Assembly: GCA_052118425.1 (NCBI GenBank) | Contig: JBQKHF010000001.1 | Reading direction: 5' to 3' (one strand) | DNA length: 64,000 nucleotides | DNA from: Roseburia_C sp900315735 | Lineage (GTDB): Bacteria > Bacillota > Clostridia > Lachnospirales > Lachnospiraceae | Shown: positions 49,463 through 59,159 of the stretch, one piece after another | Position numbering within the stretch: the stretch's first letter is position 1 | Layout of the letters: the number at the start of each line of letters is the position of its first letter | Position numbers and translations under genes: made by a program | Notes under the pieces: model-generated | What the model was told of the DNA's origin: nothing | Database searches by the model: none | Seen by the model: only the letters and a program-made list of their open reading frames with translations

Positions 49463-50869
49463 ATGTATAAAAAAGAACGAAAAAGCTGGATGAAGCATCT
49501 TGACTTTACGATTCTGGATATTATCTGTCTGGAACTTGCATATGCCTTATCCTATTTTATGCGTTTTGGAAGAAAAAATGAGTTTTTAAATGAGGAATAT
49601 CAGCGATTAGCGGTAGTCCTTATTTTGATTGATATCTGCGTGGTATTTTTCGGCGAATCCTATAAGAGCATTCTGCGGAGAAAGAATACGCAGGAATTTA
49701 AGCATGTTGTTGTTCATACAACAATCATTGTTGCCGGAATGATGGTATACGGATACTGGACAAGACAGTCTGATTTTTCCAGACAGATTTTCATTATGTT
49801 CTGGGGACTGTCCATGATATTTGAGTTTGTGGGACGTTCCGGACTTAAGAATTTCATTAAGAAAAAGATGATGAATGACAGAAATTTATCTGCCATGATA
49901 GTAGTCACTACAGAAGAACTGGTGGAGAGCTGCCTTAAGGAATTTGAAAATCTGCCATACCGGGAGTTTGCCATCCGTGGCGTGGTGGTAGTGGATGCCA
50001 TGCGTAAGGGCGAATCCATCCGGGGGATTCCGGTGGTGGCAAATGCAGATGATTTCTTTGAATATGTAAAGAATAATGTGGTAGATGAAGTATTTATCAA
50101 CGGCAATACCATAGCCAGCAGCCAGGCACTGGCAGATGATTTGCTGGAAATGGGCGTTACCGTGCACTTTAATCTGGTACATGCTTCCAAACTGATGCCG
50201 AATAAGGTAATTGAGCAGTGTGGAAAATATATGGTTTTAACATCCAGTATGTGTATTGCAACACCGCGTCAGCTGTTCTTTAAACGTCTGATGGATATTG
50301 TGGGTGGTCTGGTAGGATTAATCATTGCAGGAATTGCTACCATTATTTTTGCACCGATGATTAAGAAGCAGTCACCGGGACCGATTTTCTTTTCCCAGAT
50401 TCGTGTGGGAAAGAACGGAAGAAGATTCCGTCTTTATAAATTCCGTTCCATGAATGTAAATGCCGAGGAACAGAAGAAGGATTTGATGGAGCAGAATGAA
50501 ATGTCCGGTCTGATGTTTAAGATGGAAGATGACCCGAGAGTCTTTCCGATTGGAAAGTTCATGCGGAAGTTCTCCATTGATGAACTGCCACAGTTCTGGA
50601 ATATTTTAAAGGGTGATATGAGTCTGGTGGGTACAAGACCGCCGACTGAAGAAGAATTTGCCGGATATGAAGCAAGACACCGGGCAAGACTTGGAATCAA
50701 GCCGGGACTTACCGGAATGTGGCAGGTCAGTGGAAGAAGTGATATTACGGATTTTGAAGAGGTAGTACAGCTGGATACCTACTATATTACAAACTGGTCA
50801 CTGGCATTGGATATTAAAATCTTGTTTAAGACCATTCAGGTTGTGGTAACAGGAAAAGGATCGAAGTAA
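49463..50869 (+). CDS. Undecaprenyl-phosphate sugar phosphotransferase (WbaP/CpsE-like)
   Basis: The enzyme that starts the repeat unit by moving a sugar-1-phosphate from a nucleotide sugar onto undecaprenyl phosphate. It has about four N-terminal helices, a CoA-binding-like middle domain (about 140-255), and the C-terminal bacterial sugar transferase domain (PF02397 type) after the helix GGLVGLIIAGIATIIFAP: SPGPIFFSQIRVGKNG, FRLYKFRSM, SIDELPQFWNILKGDMSLVG, TRPP and GLTGMWQVSGRS. The length of 468 residues is typical. It is the only initiating transferase seen in the window. First sugar (glucose, galactose or similar) is not readable. It has its own predicted promoter. Confidence 0.93.
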   Translation: MYKKERKSWMKHLDFTILDIICLELAYALSYFMRFGRKNEFLNEEYQRLAVVLILIDICVVFFGESYKSILRRKNTQEFKHVVVHTTIIVAGMMVYGYWTRQSDFSRQIFIMFWGLSMIFEFVGRSGLKNFIKKKMMNDRNLSAMIVVTTEELVESCLKEFENLPYREFAIRGVVVVDAMRKGESIRGIPVVANADDFFEYVKNNVVDEVFINGNTIASSQALADDLLEMGVTVHFNLVHASKLMPNKVIEQCGKYMVLTSSMCIATPRQLFFKRLMDIVGGLVGLIIAGIATIIFAPMIKKQSPGPIFFSQIRVGKNGRRFRLYKFRSMNVNAEEQKKDLMEQNEMSGLMFKMEDDPRVFPIGKFMRKFSIDELPQFWNILKGDMSLVGTRPPTEEEFAGYEARHRARLGIKPGLTGMWQVSGRSDITDFEEVVQLDTYYITNWSLALDIKILFKTIQVVVTGKGSK

Positions 50870-50872
50870 GCA

Positions 50873-52321
50873 ATGGGATTAACGAAAAAGGTTGCATATG
50901 CAGTTGGAATGATACGCAAGCATGGACTTCGGGGACTTGTAATTAAAGTGCTGGAAACGAAATATGAGCCCATAGACCATGAATATACAAAAAACTGGCA
51001 GAATTATATGGTAACTAAAGAAGAATGGAAGGTGCAGCGGAATACGTTATTTGAACATATGCCGCTGATTTCCATTGTTGTGCCGTTATATGAGACACCG
51101 GAGCGTTTTTTGCGGGAACTGATAGACGGTATGTTAGAACAGTCCTATGAAAACTGGGAACTGTGCCTTGCAGATGGCAGTCCTACCGATAAAATCGAGC
51201 GTTTTCTTGCAGCAAATTATAAAGAAGAAGCAAGAATACGCTACCGCAGACTTTTAGAAAATGGTGGAATTTCAGAGAATACCAATGAAGCAATTGCCAT
51301 GGCAATGGGCGAATATATCGGACTATTGGATCATGATGATGTGCTGGCTGCCAATGCGCTTTATGAAGTGGTGCGGATGTTAAATGCCCATCCGGATGCG
51401 CAGGCAATTTATTCCGATGAAGATAAAATTGATGCAGAATCCGGTATACACAGCAGACCGCATTTTAAGACAGATTATAATCCGGAATTACTGATGCATT
51501 ATAATTATATCTGCCATTTTCTTGTTATAAAGAAGAGTATGTTAGAGAAAGTGGGAGAGTTAAATCCCTGCTACGATGGTGCCCAGGACTATGATCTGGT
51601 GCTTCGCCTGACGGAGCAGACGGATGCCATTTATCATGTGCGAAAGATTCTCTACCATTGGAGAATACACAGCGGTTCCACGGCAGGCAGTTCCCTGTCC
51701 AAGGATTATGCCTATGATGCGGGGAAACGGGCATTGGAAGCCTATGTGCAGAAACGGAAAATTCCGGCAGAGATTAAGGAAGCCCAGGGACATAATTCTT
51801 ATGAAGTAATTTATGAGCAGGAAGTTCCGGAGCTGAAGCTTATTAATCTGGCAGAAATAAAGGAGAAGGACACATTAGATGAACTGGTGAGAAACAGCGC
51901 GGAGGAATATCTCTTCCTCTATGACAGCCGTTGCACCGGATTGCTGGGAGAAAAGGAAAGAAAAGAACTGGCACAATATGCCTGTTTGAATAAAGTAGGA
52001 CTGGCAGGTGTCCGGTTTAGAAAGCACAGGAAGTTAGTTTCGGCAGGTATTGGTACTTTGCCGGATGGAAAGATGGGATATCTTTTTGAGAAGCTTCCGG
52101 TCTGCTTCAAGGGATATTTTAACCGGGCAGTACTTCCGCAGAATGTTATTGCTGTTCCGTTGGAACAGTGTATCATAAAGAAAGAAGCATATCTTGAGGC
52201 TGGCGGCATTGCTCTCAATAAAGAGCCATTGGAGAGAGCAGTTGATTTCGCCGGACGCCTGCAGAAAGCGGGATATCAGATTATGCTGGATGCAAAACTT
52301 ACAGCAGTGTATAAAGGATAG
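50873..52321 (+). CDS. GT2 glycosyltransferase with intact first and degenerate second domain
   Basis: A 482-residue relative of the tandem GT2 at 23924. The first domain (about residues 64-300) is complete: ISIVVPLYETPERF, LCLADGSPTDK, LLDHDDVLA, YSDEDKID, CYDGAQDYDLVLR and LYHWRIHSGST. The second is a shortened remnant: the NND segment is changed to YLFLYDSRCTGLL, but GLAGVRFRKHRKLVSAGIGTL still lines up with the QHAG region and VIAVPLEQCIIKKEAYLEAGG with the next block. So one sugar is probably transferred, using the first domain. It follows the initiating transferase by three bases, so it may add the second sugar of the unit. Confidence 0.84.
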   Translation: MGLTKKVAYAVGMIRKHGLRGLVIKVLETKYEPIDHEYTKNWQNYMVTKEEWKVQRNTLFEHMPLISIVVPLYETPERFLRELIDGMLEQSYENWELCLADGSPTDKIERFLAANYKEEARIRYRRLLENGGISENTNEAIAMAMGEYIGLLDHDDVLAANALYEVVRMLNAHPDAQAIYSDEDKIDAESGIHSRPHFKTDYNPELLMHYNYICHFLVIKKSMLEKVGELNPCYDGAQDYDLVLRLTEQTDAIYHVRKILYHWRIHSGSTAGSSLSKDYAYDAGKRALEAYVQKRKIPAEIKEAQGHNSYEVIYEQEVPELKLINLAEIKEKDTLDELVRNSAEEYLFLYDSRCTGLLGEKERKELAQYACLNKVGLAGVRFRKHRKLVSAGIGTLPDGKMGYLFEKLPVCFKGYFNRAVLPQNVIAVPLEQCIIKKEAYLEAGGIALNKEPLERAVDFAGRLQKAGYQIMLDAKLTAVYKG

Positions 52322-52324
52322 AAA

Positions 52325-53491
52325 ATGAAACATGTATTTATTATAGGCAGTAAAGGAATCCCGGCGGCTTACGGTGGGTTCGAGACATTTGTAGAGAATC
52401 TGACGGGACAGGCAGTCAGTGAAGAAATTCAGTACCATGTGGCGTGTATGTCTGACCGGAATGAGGAATTTACTTATCATAATGCAAAGTGTTTCCGGGT
52501 GAAGGTGCCGAATATCGGACCGGCGAGAGCAGTGTATTATGATTTGGCGGCATTCCGTTACTGCATTCAGAAAATTAAAAAAGAAAAGATAGAGGATGCC
52601 ATCGTCTATGTGCTGGCATGCAGAATCGGGCCATTTGTGGGTCGCTTTAAAAGACAGCTGCACTGGCTTTCCGGTACACTTTATGTAAACCCGGATGGTC
52701 ATGAATTTATGCGGGCAAAATGGAATAAATGGATTCGTAAATACTGGAAATATTCGGAAAAGGGAATGGTAAAGCATGCTGATTTATTAGTCTGTGATTC
52801 GAAGAATATTGAACAGTATATCAAGGATGAATACCGGAAATATCAGCCGAAGACCACATTTATTGCCTATGGAACGCTTTCTTATCAGGCAGGTGAGCCA
52901 ACAGAGGATTTACTGGCATGGTATCAGAAGTCTGATATTACAAAAGAAAATTATTATCTTATCGTAGGAAGATTTGTTCCGGAAAATAATTATGAGACGA
53001 TGATTCGGGAATTTATGGCATCTGATTCCACAAAAGATCTGGTAATCATCACGAATGTGGAAGAAAATGCTTTTTATGAAAGCTTAAAAGAGAAAACCGG
53101 CTTTTTAAATGACAAGCGGATTAAATTTGTAGGAACCGTGTATGATGCCGCATTGCTGGCAGAAATCCGCTACTTTGCTTATGGATATTTCCATGGACAT
53201 GAGGTGGGAGGAACCAATCCATCCCTTCTTGAGGCACTCAGTACCACAAAGCTGAACCTGCTTTTAAATGTAGGCTTTAATAAAGAAGTGGGAGAAGATG
53301 CAGCACTTTACTGGAATAAGGAAAATGGAAATCTTGCGGCGCTGATTCAGAAGGCAGATGCCATGGAAGAAGCAGACCGGGAGGAACTTGGCAGGAAAGC
53401 GAAAGAGAGAATGAAGAAATGGTATAGCTGGGAAGCAATCGTACAGCAGTATGAGACACTGTTTCTTACAGGAGAGGAAGAGAGAGCATGA
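52325..53491 (+). CDS. DUF1972 GT4 glycosyltransferase, Cps2T-like rhamnosyltransferase
   Basis: A 388-residue GT4 (GT-B) enzyme with the N-terminal DUF1972 pattern: VFIIGSKGIPAAYGGFETFVE, RAVYYDLAAF and WLSGTLYVNPDGHEFMRAKW (split here over residues ~115-140). The GT-B donor site includes YYLIVGRFVPENN and GYFHGHEVGGTNPSLLEA with the conserved Glu. In pneumococcal and other Gram-positive capsule loci this type (Cps2T, RgpA relatives) adds the first rhamnose to the lipid-linked sugar. It sits four bases after a GT2 and directly overlaps the next by four (ATGA). Rhamnose is inferred. Confidence 0.87.
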   Translation: MKHVFIIGSKGIPAAYGGFETFVENLTGQAVSEEIQYHVACMSDRNEEFTYHNAKCFRVKVPNIGPARAVYYDLAAFRYCIQKIKKEKIEDAIVYVLACRIGPFVGRFKRQLHWLSGTLYVNPDGHEFMRAKWNKWIRKYWKYSEKGMVKHADLLVCDSKNIEQYIKDEYRKYQPKTTFIAYGTLSYQAGEPTEDLLAWYQKSDITKENYYLIVGRFVPENNYETMIREFMASDSTKDLVIITNVEENAFYESLKEKTGFLNDKRIKFVGTVYDAALLAEIRYFAYGYFHGHEVGGTNPSLLEALSTTKLNLLLNVGFNKEVGEDAALYWNKENGNLAALIQKADAMEEADREELGRKAKERMKKWYSWEAIVQQYETLFLTGEEERA

Positions 53492-54192
53492 TATCGGTCT
53501 TGGTAGTAACTTATAACGGAGAAACCTATATCAGAGAACAGATAGACAGCATTCTTAAAAATATCGGACTGGGTGATGAACTGGTGGTATCCGATGATGG
53601 TTCACTGGATACAACGAGGGAAATCCTTAAGTCCTATCAGGAAGAAGATGCCAGAATCCGGGTTATTGACGGGCCGGGAGAAGGCGTTATTGCCAATGTG
53701 GAAGCAGGACTTAGAGCTTGCCGTGGTGATTATATCTTTCTTGCGGACCAGGATGATGTCTGGATGCCGGATAAAGTGGAAAAAGTCATGGAAGTATTCC
53801 GGAAGAAAAATGCCATGGTTGTGGTGCATGATGCAAAAGTAACGGATGCCAGCTGTGAAGAGACACTGATGCCGTCCTTTTTTGCCTACCGTCACAGTGG
53901 AAAGGGTGCGATTAAAAATATCATCAAGAATACATATATGGGATGCTGCATGGCATTTCGGAAAGAGGTATTAGATGTAGCACTTCCGATTCCAAAGGAT
54001 GTTACCATGCATGACCAGTGGATTGGTGTGAAATGTGATTTGAAATATCACCACACGGTATTTTTAAAGGAACCACTGATTCTTTACCGGAGGCATGAAA
54101 AAAATGTGTCCGATTTCTCCCATAACAGCGTGGGAGTAATGATTAAGAATCGATTAATTTTTCTAAAACGAATATTAAGCTATCATGGATAA
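53488..54192 (+). CDS. GT2 glycosyltransferase, short rhamnosyltransferase-like
   Basis: A compact 234-residue GT-A enzyme: ISVLVVTYNGETYIREQIDS, LVVSDDGSLDTT, FLADQDDVWMPDKVEKVM, then MGCCMAFRKEVLDVAL, TMHDQWIGVK and YRRHEKNVSDF. The DQDDVW and HDQWIG motifs group it with alpha-rhamnosyltransferases, like the larger one at 38135. It begins in an ATGA overlap with the GT4 gene and is translationally coupled to it. It is the last transferase gene before the promoter of the LCP ligase. Confidence 0.84.
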   Translation: MISVLVVTYNGETYIREQIDSILKNIGLGDELVVSDDGSLDTTREILKSYQEEDARIRVIDGPGEGVIANVEAGLRACRGDYIFLADQDDVWMPDKVEKVMEVFRKKNAMVVVHDAKVTDASCEETLMPSFFAYRHSGKGAIKNIIKNTYMGCCMAFRKEVLDVALPIPKDVTMHDQWIGVKCDLKYHHTVFLKEPLILYRRHEKNVSDFSHNSVGVMIKNRLIFLKRILSYHG

Positions 54193-54194
54193 TA

Positions 54195-54223
54195 TTGACA
54201 CAAAAAGTGTTTTGTTATATATT
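54195..54223 (+). promoter_or_regulatory. Strong predicted promoter of the LCP gene
   Basis: Consensus -35 TTGACA (54195-54200), 17-base spacer, -10 TATATT (54218-54223). It begins three bases after the preceding stop and leaves a ~65-base leader before the LCP start. Confidence 0.75.
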
Positions 54224-54294
54224 AATTTCAATTGTTTTGAAAAAATGTATAGAAACTGTTGAACATCAGGAAAATAAGATAATGGAGATGACTT

Positions 54295-55443
54295 ATGAGT
54301 ACAAGTAGTAATAATAGAAACCGTAGAAGAAAGAAAATGACCAAACGCCAGAGAAGAAAGAGAAAATTAATTCTTTTTGTAGTAGAAGTACTGGTTATCT
54401 TAATTCTTTTAGCTGCATTATTTGTAATTATTAAGTTAAATAAAATCAATAATACAGGTGATTTAGACGAAGACAAGCTGAATATTAATATTGATGCAAA
54501 GACACAGGAATTGTTGGATGGTTATACGAATATCGCACTATTTGGTATCGATAACCGCAGCACCGGTAATTATGAGACCGGAAACAGTGACTGTATTATG
54601 ATTGCAAGTATTAATAATGATACGAAGGAAGTAAAACTGGTATCTGTTTACCGTGACTCTTTCTTAGCAGTAGATGATAATGATAATTTAAGAAAACTCA
54701 ATGCCGCATATGCAAAAGGCGGTCCGACCGGTGCAGTTGCAGCATTAAATAAGAACCTTGACCTGGATATTAAAGAGTATGTAGCTGTGGACTTTAATGC
54801 AGTTATGGAAGTGGTAGATGCGCTGGGTGGAATTGAACTGGATATTACAGACAAAGAAGCAGAAACCATGAAAATCTATATCAATGAGATGAATGAGGTA
54901 ATGGGAACCAACGGAACAGCAGTTGCCGGACCGGGACTTCAGACAGTAAACGGAATTCAGGCACTGGCTTATTGCCGTGACCGTTACAGCGGTGGTGATG
55001 ACTACGGCCGTACGGAGCGTCAGAGAACCGTTATCAGCAAGATTATTGAGAAAGCAAAGGCAGCAAGCCTTACAACCTTAAATTCAGTGATTGATAAACT
55101 GTTCCCGGATATTTCCACCAGCTTAAGCAGTTCTGAGATTTTAGGACTGGCAGCAAGCATCAAGGACTACGAACTGGCAGATACACAGGGATGGCCATTC
55201 CAGCTTACCACAGAGCGTATGGGTGGAAAGCTTGGTGACGTAGTAGTACCTACAGACTTAGAGACAAATGTAAATTTACTGCATCAGTATTTATTTAATG
55301 TAGAAGATTATGAGACAACACAGACTGTAAAGAATATCAGCAAATCCGTAATCAATGAGACTGGAAAGACAGCTTCAGATACAGCGAGAGATACGAACCC
55401 ATTTACGGTAGTGGATACAGAGACGGATACACAGACACAGTAA
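54295..55443 (+). CDS. LytR-CpsA-Psr (LCP) family glycan-peptidoglycan ligase
   Basis: Attaches undecaprenyl-diphosphate-linked glycans to peptidoglycan outside the membrane. A very basic N-terminus (NRRRKKMTKRQRRKRK) precedes one transmembrane helix (about 25-46), then the LCP domain: NIALFGIDNRS, SDCIMIASIN, LVSVYRDSFLAV with the conserved Arg-Asp, KLNAAYAKGG, VDALGGIELDIT and the pyrophosphate-binding YCRDRYSGGDDYGRTERQR. The C-terminus ends in a Thr/Asp-rich tail. It has its own strong promoter and a terminator downstream, so it is a separate transcription unit that closes the glycan operon. Confidence 0.93.
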   Translation: MSTSSNNRNRRRKKMTKRQRRKRKLILFVVEVLVILILLAALFVIIKLNKINNTGDLDEDKLNINIDAKTQELLDGYTNIALFGIDNRSTGNYETGNSDCIMIASINNDTKEVKLVSVYRDSFLAVDDNDNLRKLNAAYAKGGPTGAVAALNKNLDLDIKEYVAVDFNAVMEVVDALGGIELDITDKEAETMKIYINEMNEVMGTNGTAVAGPGLQTVNGIQALAYCRDRYSGGDDYGRTERQRTVISKIIEKAKAASLTTLNSVIDKLFPDISTSLSSSEILGLAASIKDYELADTQGWPFQLTTERMGGKLGDVVVPTDLETNVNLLHQYLFNVEDYETTQTVKNISKSVINETGKTASDTARDTNPFTVVDTETDTQTQ

Positions 55444-55470
55444 AGTAAGATAAATAAAAACATTCATAAG

Positions 55471-55503
55471 AAAAGCTGTCTGGGAAAAGGACAGCTTTTC
55501 TTT
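55471..55503 (+). terminator. Intrinsic terminator after the LCP gene
   Basis: AAAAGCTGTC (55471-55480), nine-base loop, perfect complement GACAGCTTTT (55490-55499), followed by CTTT. Confidence 0.88.
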
Positions 55504-55579
55504 CGCAGGAAATAAAAAAGAGACGAAAAAGAGCTCAGATAAGATAAGTTATTTCTTATATGATGACAGGAGGTTCTCC

Positions 55580-56641
55580 ATGGCAGGAAGAACATCGGAA
55601 AAAGAGAATATAACAGGAAAAAGAATAATCTGCTTTATTGGAAAGGTCATAGGAGCCGGAATTACAGCATTTGCAATTCTGGCGCTTTTTTGCGTATTTT
55701 ATTATAATCCTCCGGTACATGAGCCGTGTGGAAACGGAGTGACCAGCTATGTAAGACAGGCAGATACGTTCTGGGCGAGAGGAACGGAAGGTTTTGCCAT
55801 GGGAACCACCGATGACAATGGTTATAATAACAGCTATCCGGCAGAGGGAAGAAAGACCTCTATTTTAATGATGGGCTCTTCCCAGACGGAAGGATTATAT
55901 GTCAATGAGGATGATTGTGTATCTTATTTATTAAATGAGAAATATGCCAAAGACGGAAGTAACCGTTATGTATACAATGTGGGAATGTCAGCCCATACCA
56001 TTTACCGGAATGTCAGCAATTTGGAAAATGCACTTAAGGTATATCAGCCGACCGAGTATGTGGCATTAGAGACCGGAACGCTGGCAATGAATCCGGCAGA
56101 AGTTACGCAGGCATTGAATCATGAAATGCCGGAACTGACTGCGGGAAGCGGAATCCCAGCACTGGAAGTATTAGAAAAGAATCCTTATATCAAGCTACTT
56201 TATCAGCAGTATAAGAATTTGAAGAGCCAGAACAGTGGGGAAGCAGATGCGCTAAATGCGGATAATGCAGGATATGATGTATTTGGTGATGACACTTATG
56301 CGGCTACCGAAGAAATGCTTTCCTATATCAGTAGCACAGCTGAAGAAGCCGGCGTTCAGGTAGTGATTTATTATATTCCGGATATGACATTGACAGAGGA
56401 TGGTAGTTATGAATGCTCTGCAAGTGTGGACACCAGAGATACTTTTGCAGAATTATGTGGAAAATATAATATTATTTTTGCGGACATGACAGATTCCGTA
56501 GAGGAAGCCTATGTGAAAGAGCATATCGTAGCCAGTGGATTTGATAATACAACAGTTGGCTATGGGCATCTTAATGCATATGGACATGAGCTTCTGGCAC
56601 AGTGCATTTATGATGCAATCGGAGAGGAGGAGCAGAGATGA
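55580..56641 (+). CDS. Membrane-anchored SGNH-fold protein, partner of the MBOAT
   Basis: A 353-residue protein with one N-terminal helix (about 14-37) and an extracytoplasmic SGNH-hydrolase-like domain: block I SILMMGSSQTEG (about residue 94), VGMSAHT (about 135), and the catalytic His region GYGHLNAYGHELLAQ near the end. It forms an ATGA overlap with an MBOAT gene. The pair resembles two-part O-acetylation systems (AlgI/AlgX, PatA/PatB, DltB/DltD), in which the MBOAT exports the acyl group and the SGNH protein transfers it to the glycan. O-acetylation of the polysaccharide is inferred. GGAGG is present before the start. Confidence 0.78.
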   Translation: MAGRTSEKENITGKRIICFIGKVIGAGITAFAILALFCVFYYNPPVHEPCGNGVTSYVRQADTFWARGTEGFAMGTTDDNGYNNSYPAEGRKTSILMMGSSQTEGLYVNEDDCVSYLLNEKYAKDGSNRYVYNVGMSAHTIYRNVSNLENALKVYQPTEYVALETGTLAMNPAEVTQALNHEMPELTAGSGIPALEVLEKNPYIKLLYQQYKNLKSQNSGEADALNADNAGYDVFGDDTYAATEEMLSYISSTAEEAGVQVVIYYIPDMTLTEDGSYECSASVDTRDTFAELCGKYNIIFADMTDSVEEAYVKEHIVASGFDNTTVGYGHLNAYGHELLAQCIYDAIGEEEQR

Positions 56642-58089
56642 GTTTTGCAAGTGTAAGCTTTTTACTGTTTTTTCTTGTAGTGCTTCTTCTTTTACTTCTT
56701 GTACAGAGGGTGCTGCCTTTTGCGGAAATAAAGCGCCGCATCATATGCCAGGGAATCCTTCTGATAGCCAGTTATGTTTTTTATGGCTGGTGGAATATGC
56801 GGCTTTGCCTGCTTTTAATGGGAATTACATGGATTTCCTTTTTTACCGCGGTAAAAAAAGATGAAAAGCATCTGCGGCAGAGCCGGATTTCTCTTCTGAT
56901 TGGAGTAGGCACGCCTTTGGCGGTCCTTGGAATTTTTAAATATTATGATTTCTTTGTGACTTCCTTTTGTGATGTGTTTCATCTGACACCGGGAGTACTG
57001 AATCTGATTCTTCCGGTAGGAATTTCCTTTTATACCTTTCAGGCATTGAGCTATACCATTGATGTCTATACCGGGAAGATAGAAAAAGAAAAAAGCTTTT
57101 TGCAGTTTGCGTTGTACTTAAGTTTTTTTCCACAGCTTGTAGCGGGACCGATTGTAAAAGCATCGGAGTTTCTGCCACAGCTTAAGGAGAACCGGAAGGT
57201 TACACTTGCGGGACTGGAAAGTGGAATACAGATATTTGTATTTGGTATGTTTAAGAAAGTGGTACTGGCGGACAATATTTCTGTATTTGTGGATGAAGTA
57301 TATCGTAGTCCGCAGATATTTGGTTCCGGAACGGTTGCGCTGGCAGTAGCAGCCTATGCCATTCAGATTTATATGGATTTTTCCGGTTATTCGGATATGG
57401 CAATCGGCTGTGCAAAATGTATGGGCTATGAATTACCGGTGAACTTTAACCTTCCATATATATCCCATAATGTCAGTGAGTTCTGGAAACGGTGGCATAT
57501 CAGCCTTTCAAGCTGGCTGATGCAGTATCTTTATATTCCGCTGGGTGGTAACCGCAAGGGACGTATTCGTACTTATGTAAACCTGATGATAACGATGCTT
57601 TTAGGGGGACTCTGGCACGGTGCAGAATGGAGCTTTGTATTGTGGGGTGGTCTCCATGGACTGGCTCTTTGTATCCATAAGGGCTTCCGGAAACTGGCTG
57701 GGTATCAGAAAGGGCAGGAGAGAAAGAAAAATGTTCTGGTGGATACCTTATCCATCCTCGGAACGGACATTTTTGTCTGCATCTGCTGGATATTCTTCCG
57801 GGCAGAAAATGTGCCGAAGGCATGGCTGGTATTAAAACAGTTATTTGGCTTCCGGGCGGGCATTACACATCCGTACAGTTTTGCCATTGCAGCAATTATT
57901 ATTCTTTGCATTGCAACAGTGGCTGCATATCTTAGGGCAGCAAAGAAAAAAGAAAAGACCGTCAATGGTTTTTATCCGGTTATGGATTTAAATCATTTCT
58001 GGTCTCTTGTGAATTTCTTTGTTGAGATAGGTCTTATCCTTGGGCTGGCTTATGTGAAGGGCAGTCCGTTTATTTATTTTCAGTTTTAG
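56638..58089 (+). CDS. MBOAT family membrane O-acyltransferase
   Basis: A 483-residue polytopic acyltransferase of the AlgI/DltB/PatA type that moves acyl groups across the membrane. Motifs: LPVGISFYTFQALSYTIDVY, FFPQLVAGPIV, YMDFSGYSDMAIG, FWKRWHISLSSWLMQYLYIPLGG and the catalytic histidine in LLGGLWHGAEWSF near residue 330. It is translationally coupled to the upstream SGNH gene (ATGA). Its 3' end overlaps the convergent gene at 58070 by 20 bases, with no terminator between them. Acyl donor and target are unknown; acetylation of the locus polysaccharide is likely. Confidence 0.93.
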   Translation: MSFASVSFLLFFLVVLLLLLLVQRVLPFAEIKRRIICQGILLIASYVFYGWWNMRLCLLLMGITWISFFTAVKKDEKHLRQSRISLLIGVGTPLAVLGIFKYYDFFVTSFCDVFHLTPGVLNLILPVGISFYTFQALSYTIDVYTGKIEKEKSFLQFALYLSFFPQLVAGPIVKASEFLPQLKENRKVTLAGLESGIQIFVFGMFKKVVLADNISVFVDEVYRSPQIFGSGTVALAVAAYAIQIYMDFSGYSDMAIGCAKCMGYELPVNFNLPYISHNVSEFWKRWHISLSSWLMQYLYIPLGGNRKGRIRTYVNLMITMLLGGLWHGAEWSFVLWGGLHGLALCIHKGFRKLAGYQKGQERKKNVLVDTLSILGTDIFVCICWIFFRAENVPKAWLVLKQLFGFRAGITHPYSFAIAAIIILCIATVAAYLRAAKKKEKTVNGFYPVMDLNHFWSLVNFFVEIGLILGLAYVKGSPFIYFQF

Positions 58090-59044
58090 GTAAGGCAGTT
58101 TGTGTGTCTGCCATGGAGGTCTTTGGTGTCATCGGTTCATCAATAATGAATGGTGGACGGTTTCTGGTGGCATCATAAATACGCCAGATGTAGGAACCAA
58201 TAATACCGATGGAAAGCATAATAATTCCCATACCCATTAAAAGTACGATTAATAATGAAGTATAGCCTTCTGCAGTTATAATTCCGGTCATTTTCCGGTA
58301 AATTGTAATAAAGAACAGAATGAGTGCAAAGAGAAATACTCCGGCACCGGCTGCAGTGACCATGGTAATCGGAAAGCTGGAGAATCCTATCAGGGAATCC
58401 GTGGCAAGTTTTATTTTTTTGTGAAGAGTCCATCGGGAATGTCCGATGGTTCTTTTTTTCCGGATATAAGGAACAGTTGCAGTCTGAAAGCCACTCCACA
58501 GGACCTGTCCCATAAGAGAGGTATTTTTTTCCTTCATTGCGACCAGCAGGTCAATGATTTGGCGGTCAATCAGAAAACTGTCAAATCCACCTTTGGGCAT
58601 GGTGGGAAGTGCAACCTCCTTCATAATATAGGCATAAAGGGAAGAAATAGCTTTCTGTGTAAGAGGTTCCTCACGGTCAGCACGGGTAGCAAGTACTACC
58701 TTATTACCATCCCTGTATTTTTCTAACATACTTAAGATTAATTCGGACGGTTCCTGTAAGTCGGCAGCTTTGCGGACAGCACAATCGCCACTGCAGCGGG
58801 AGAGTCCGGCAAGAATGGCAGCATGTTCACCAAAATTACGGGATAATTTTAATGGGATAATATGTGTATCCAGGCGGGCAAGCTCGCAGATGACATCATA
58901 GGATTTATCTTTGGAACCATCATCAACCATGAGAATTTCATAGTCACAATCCAGTTTACATAAAACCTTTTCCCGCAGATCATTGTAAAGTGGAAGAAGG
59001 TTATCATGGTTAAAATACACTGGTATTACAATGGATAGTTTCAT
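58070..59044 (-). CDS. Polyisoprenyl-phosphate glycosyltransferase (GtrB/CsbB-like GT2)
   Basis: The only minus-strand gene seen. A 324-residue GT2 with IVIPVYFNHDNL, VDDGSKDKS, KLSRNFGEHAAILAGL and KAADLQEPSEL (the DLQDPPE-type block, with the first Asp of DxD changed to Ala), then IRKKRTIGHSRWTLHKK and two C-terminal helices (about 230-260, 270-295). It should charge undecaprenyl phosphate with a sugar. The start at 59044 lies eight bases after AAGGAG on the minus strand; the ATG at 59062 precedes that site. It is divergent from the GT-C-like gene at 59238, which may use its product. The convergent 20-base overlap with the MBOAT gene is notable. Confidence 0.86.
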   Translation of the reverse strand: MKLSIVIPVYFNHDNLLPLYNDLREKVLCKLDCDYEILMVDDGSKDKSYDVICELARLDTHIIPLKLSRNFGEHAAILAGLSRCSGDCAVRKAADLQEPSELILSMLEKYRDGNKVVLATRADREEPLTQKAISSLYAYIMKEVALPTMPKGGFDSFLIDRQIIDLLVAMKEKNTSLMGQVLWSGFQTATVPYIRKKRTIGHSRWTLHKKIKLATDSLIGFSSFPITMVTAAGAGVFLFALILFFITIYRKMTGIITAEGYTSLLIVLLMGMGIIMLSIGIIGSYIWRIYDATRNRPPFIIDEPMTPKTSMADTQTALPKTENK

Positions 59045-59159
59045 AACATTGGCTCCTTTCATAAACTATTACTTCTTGATTCTTTATTATGATAACGTAT
59101 GTTTTTGTAAAATCAATAGGGTAAAGAAAGTCTTAAGAAAATAGTAAGAGAACTCTTAG

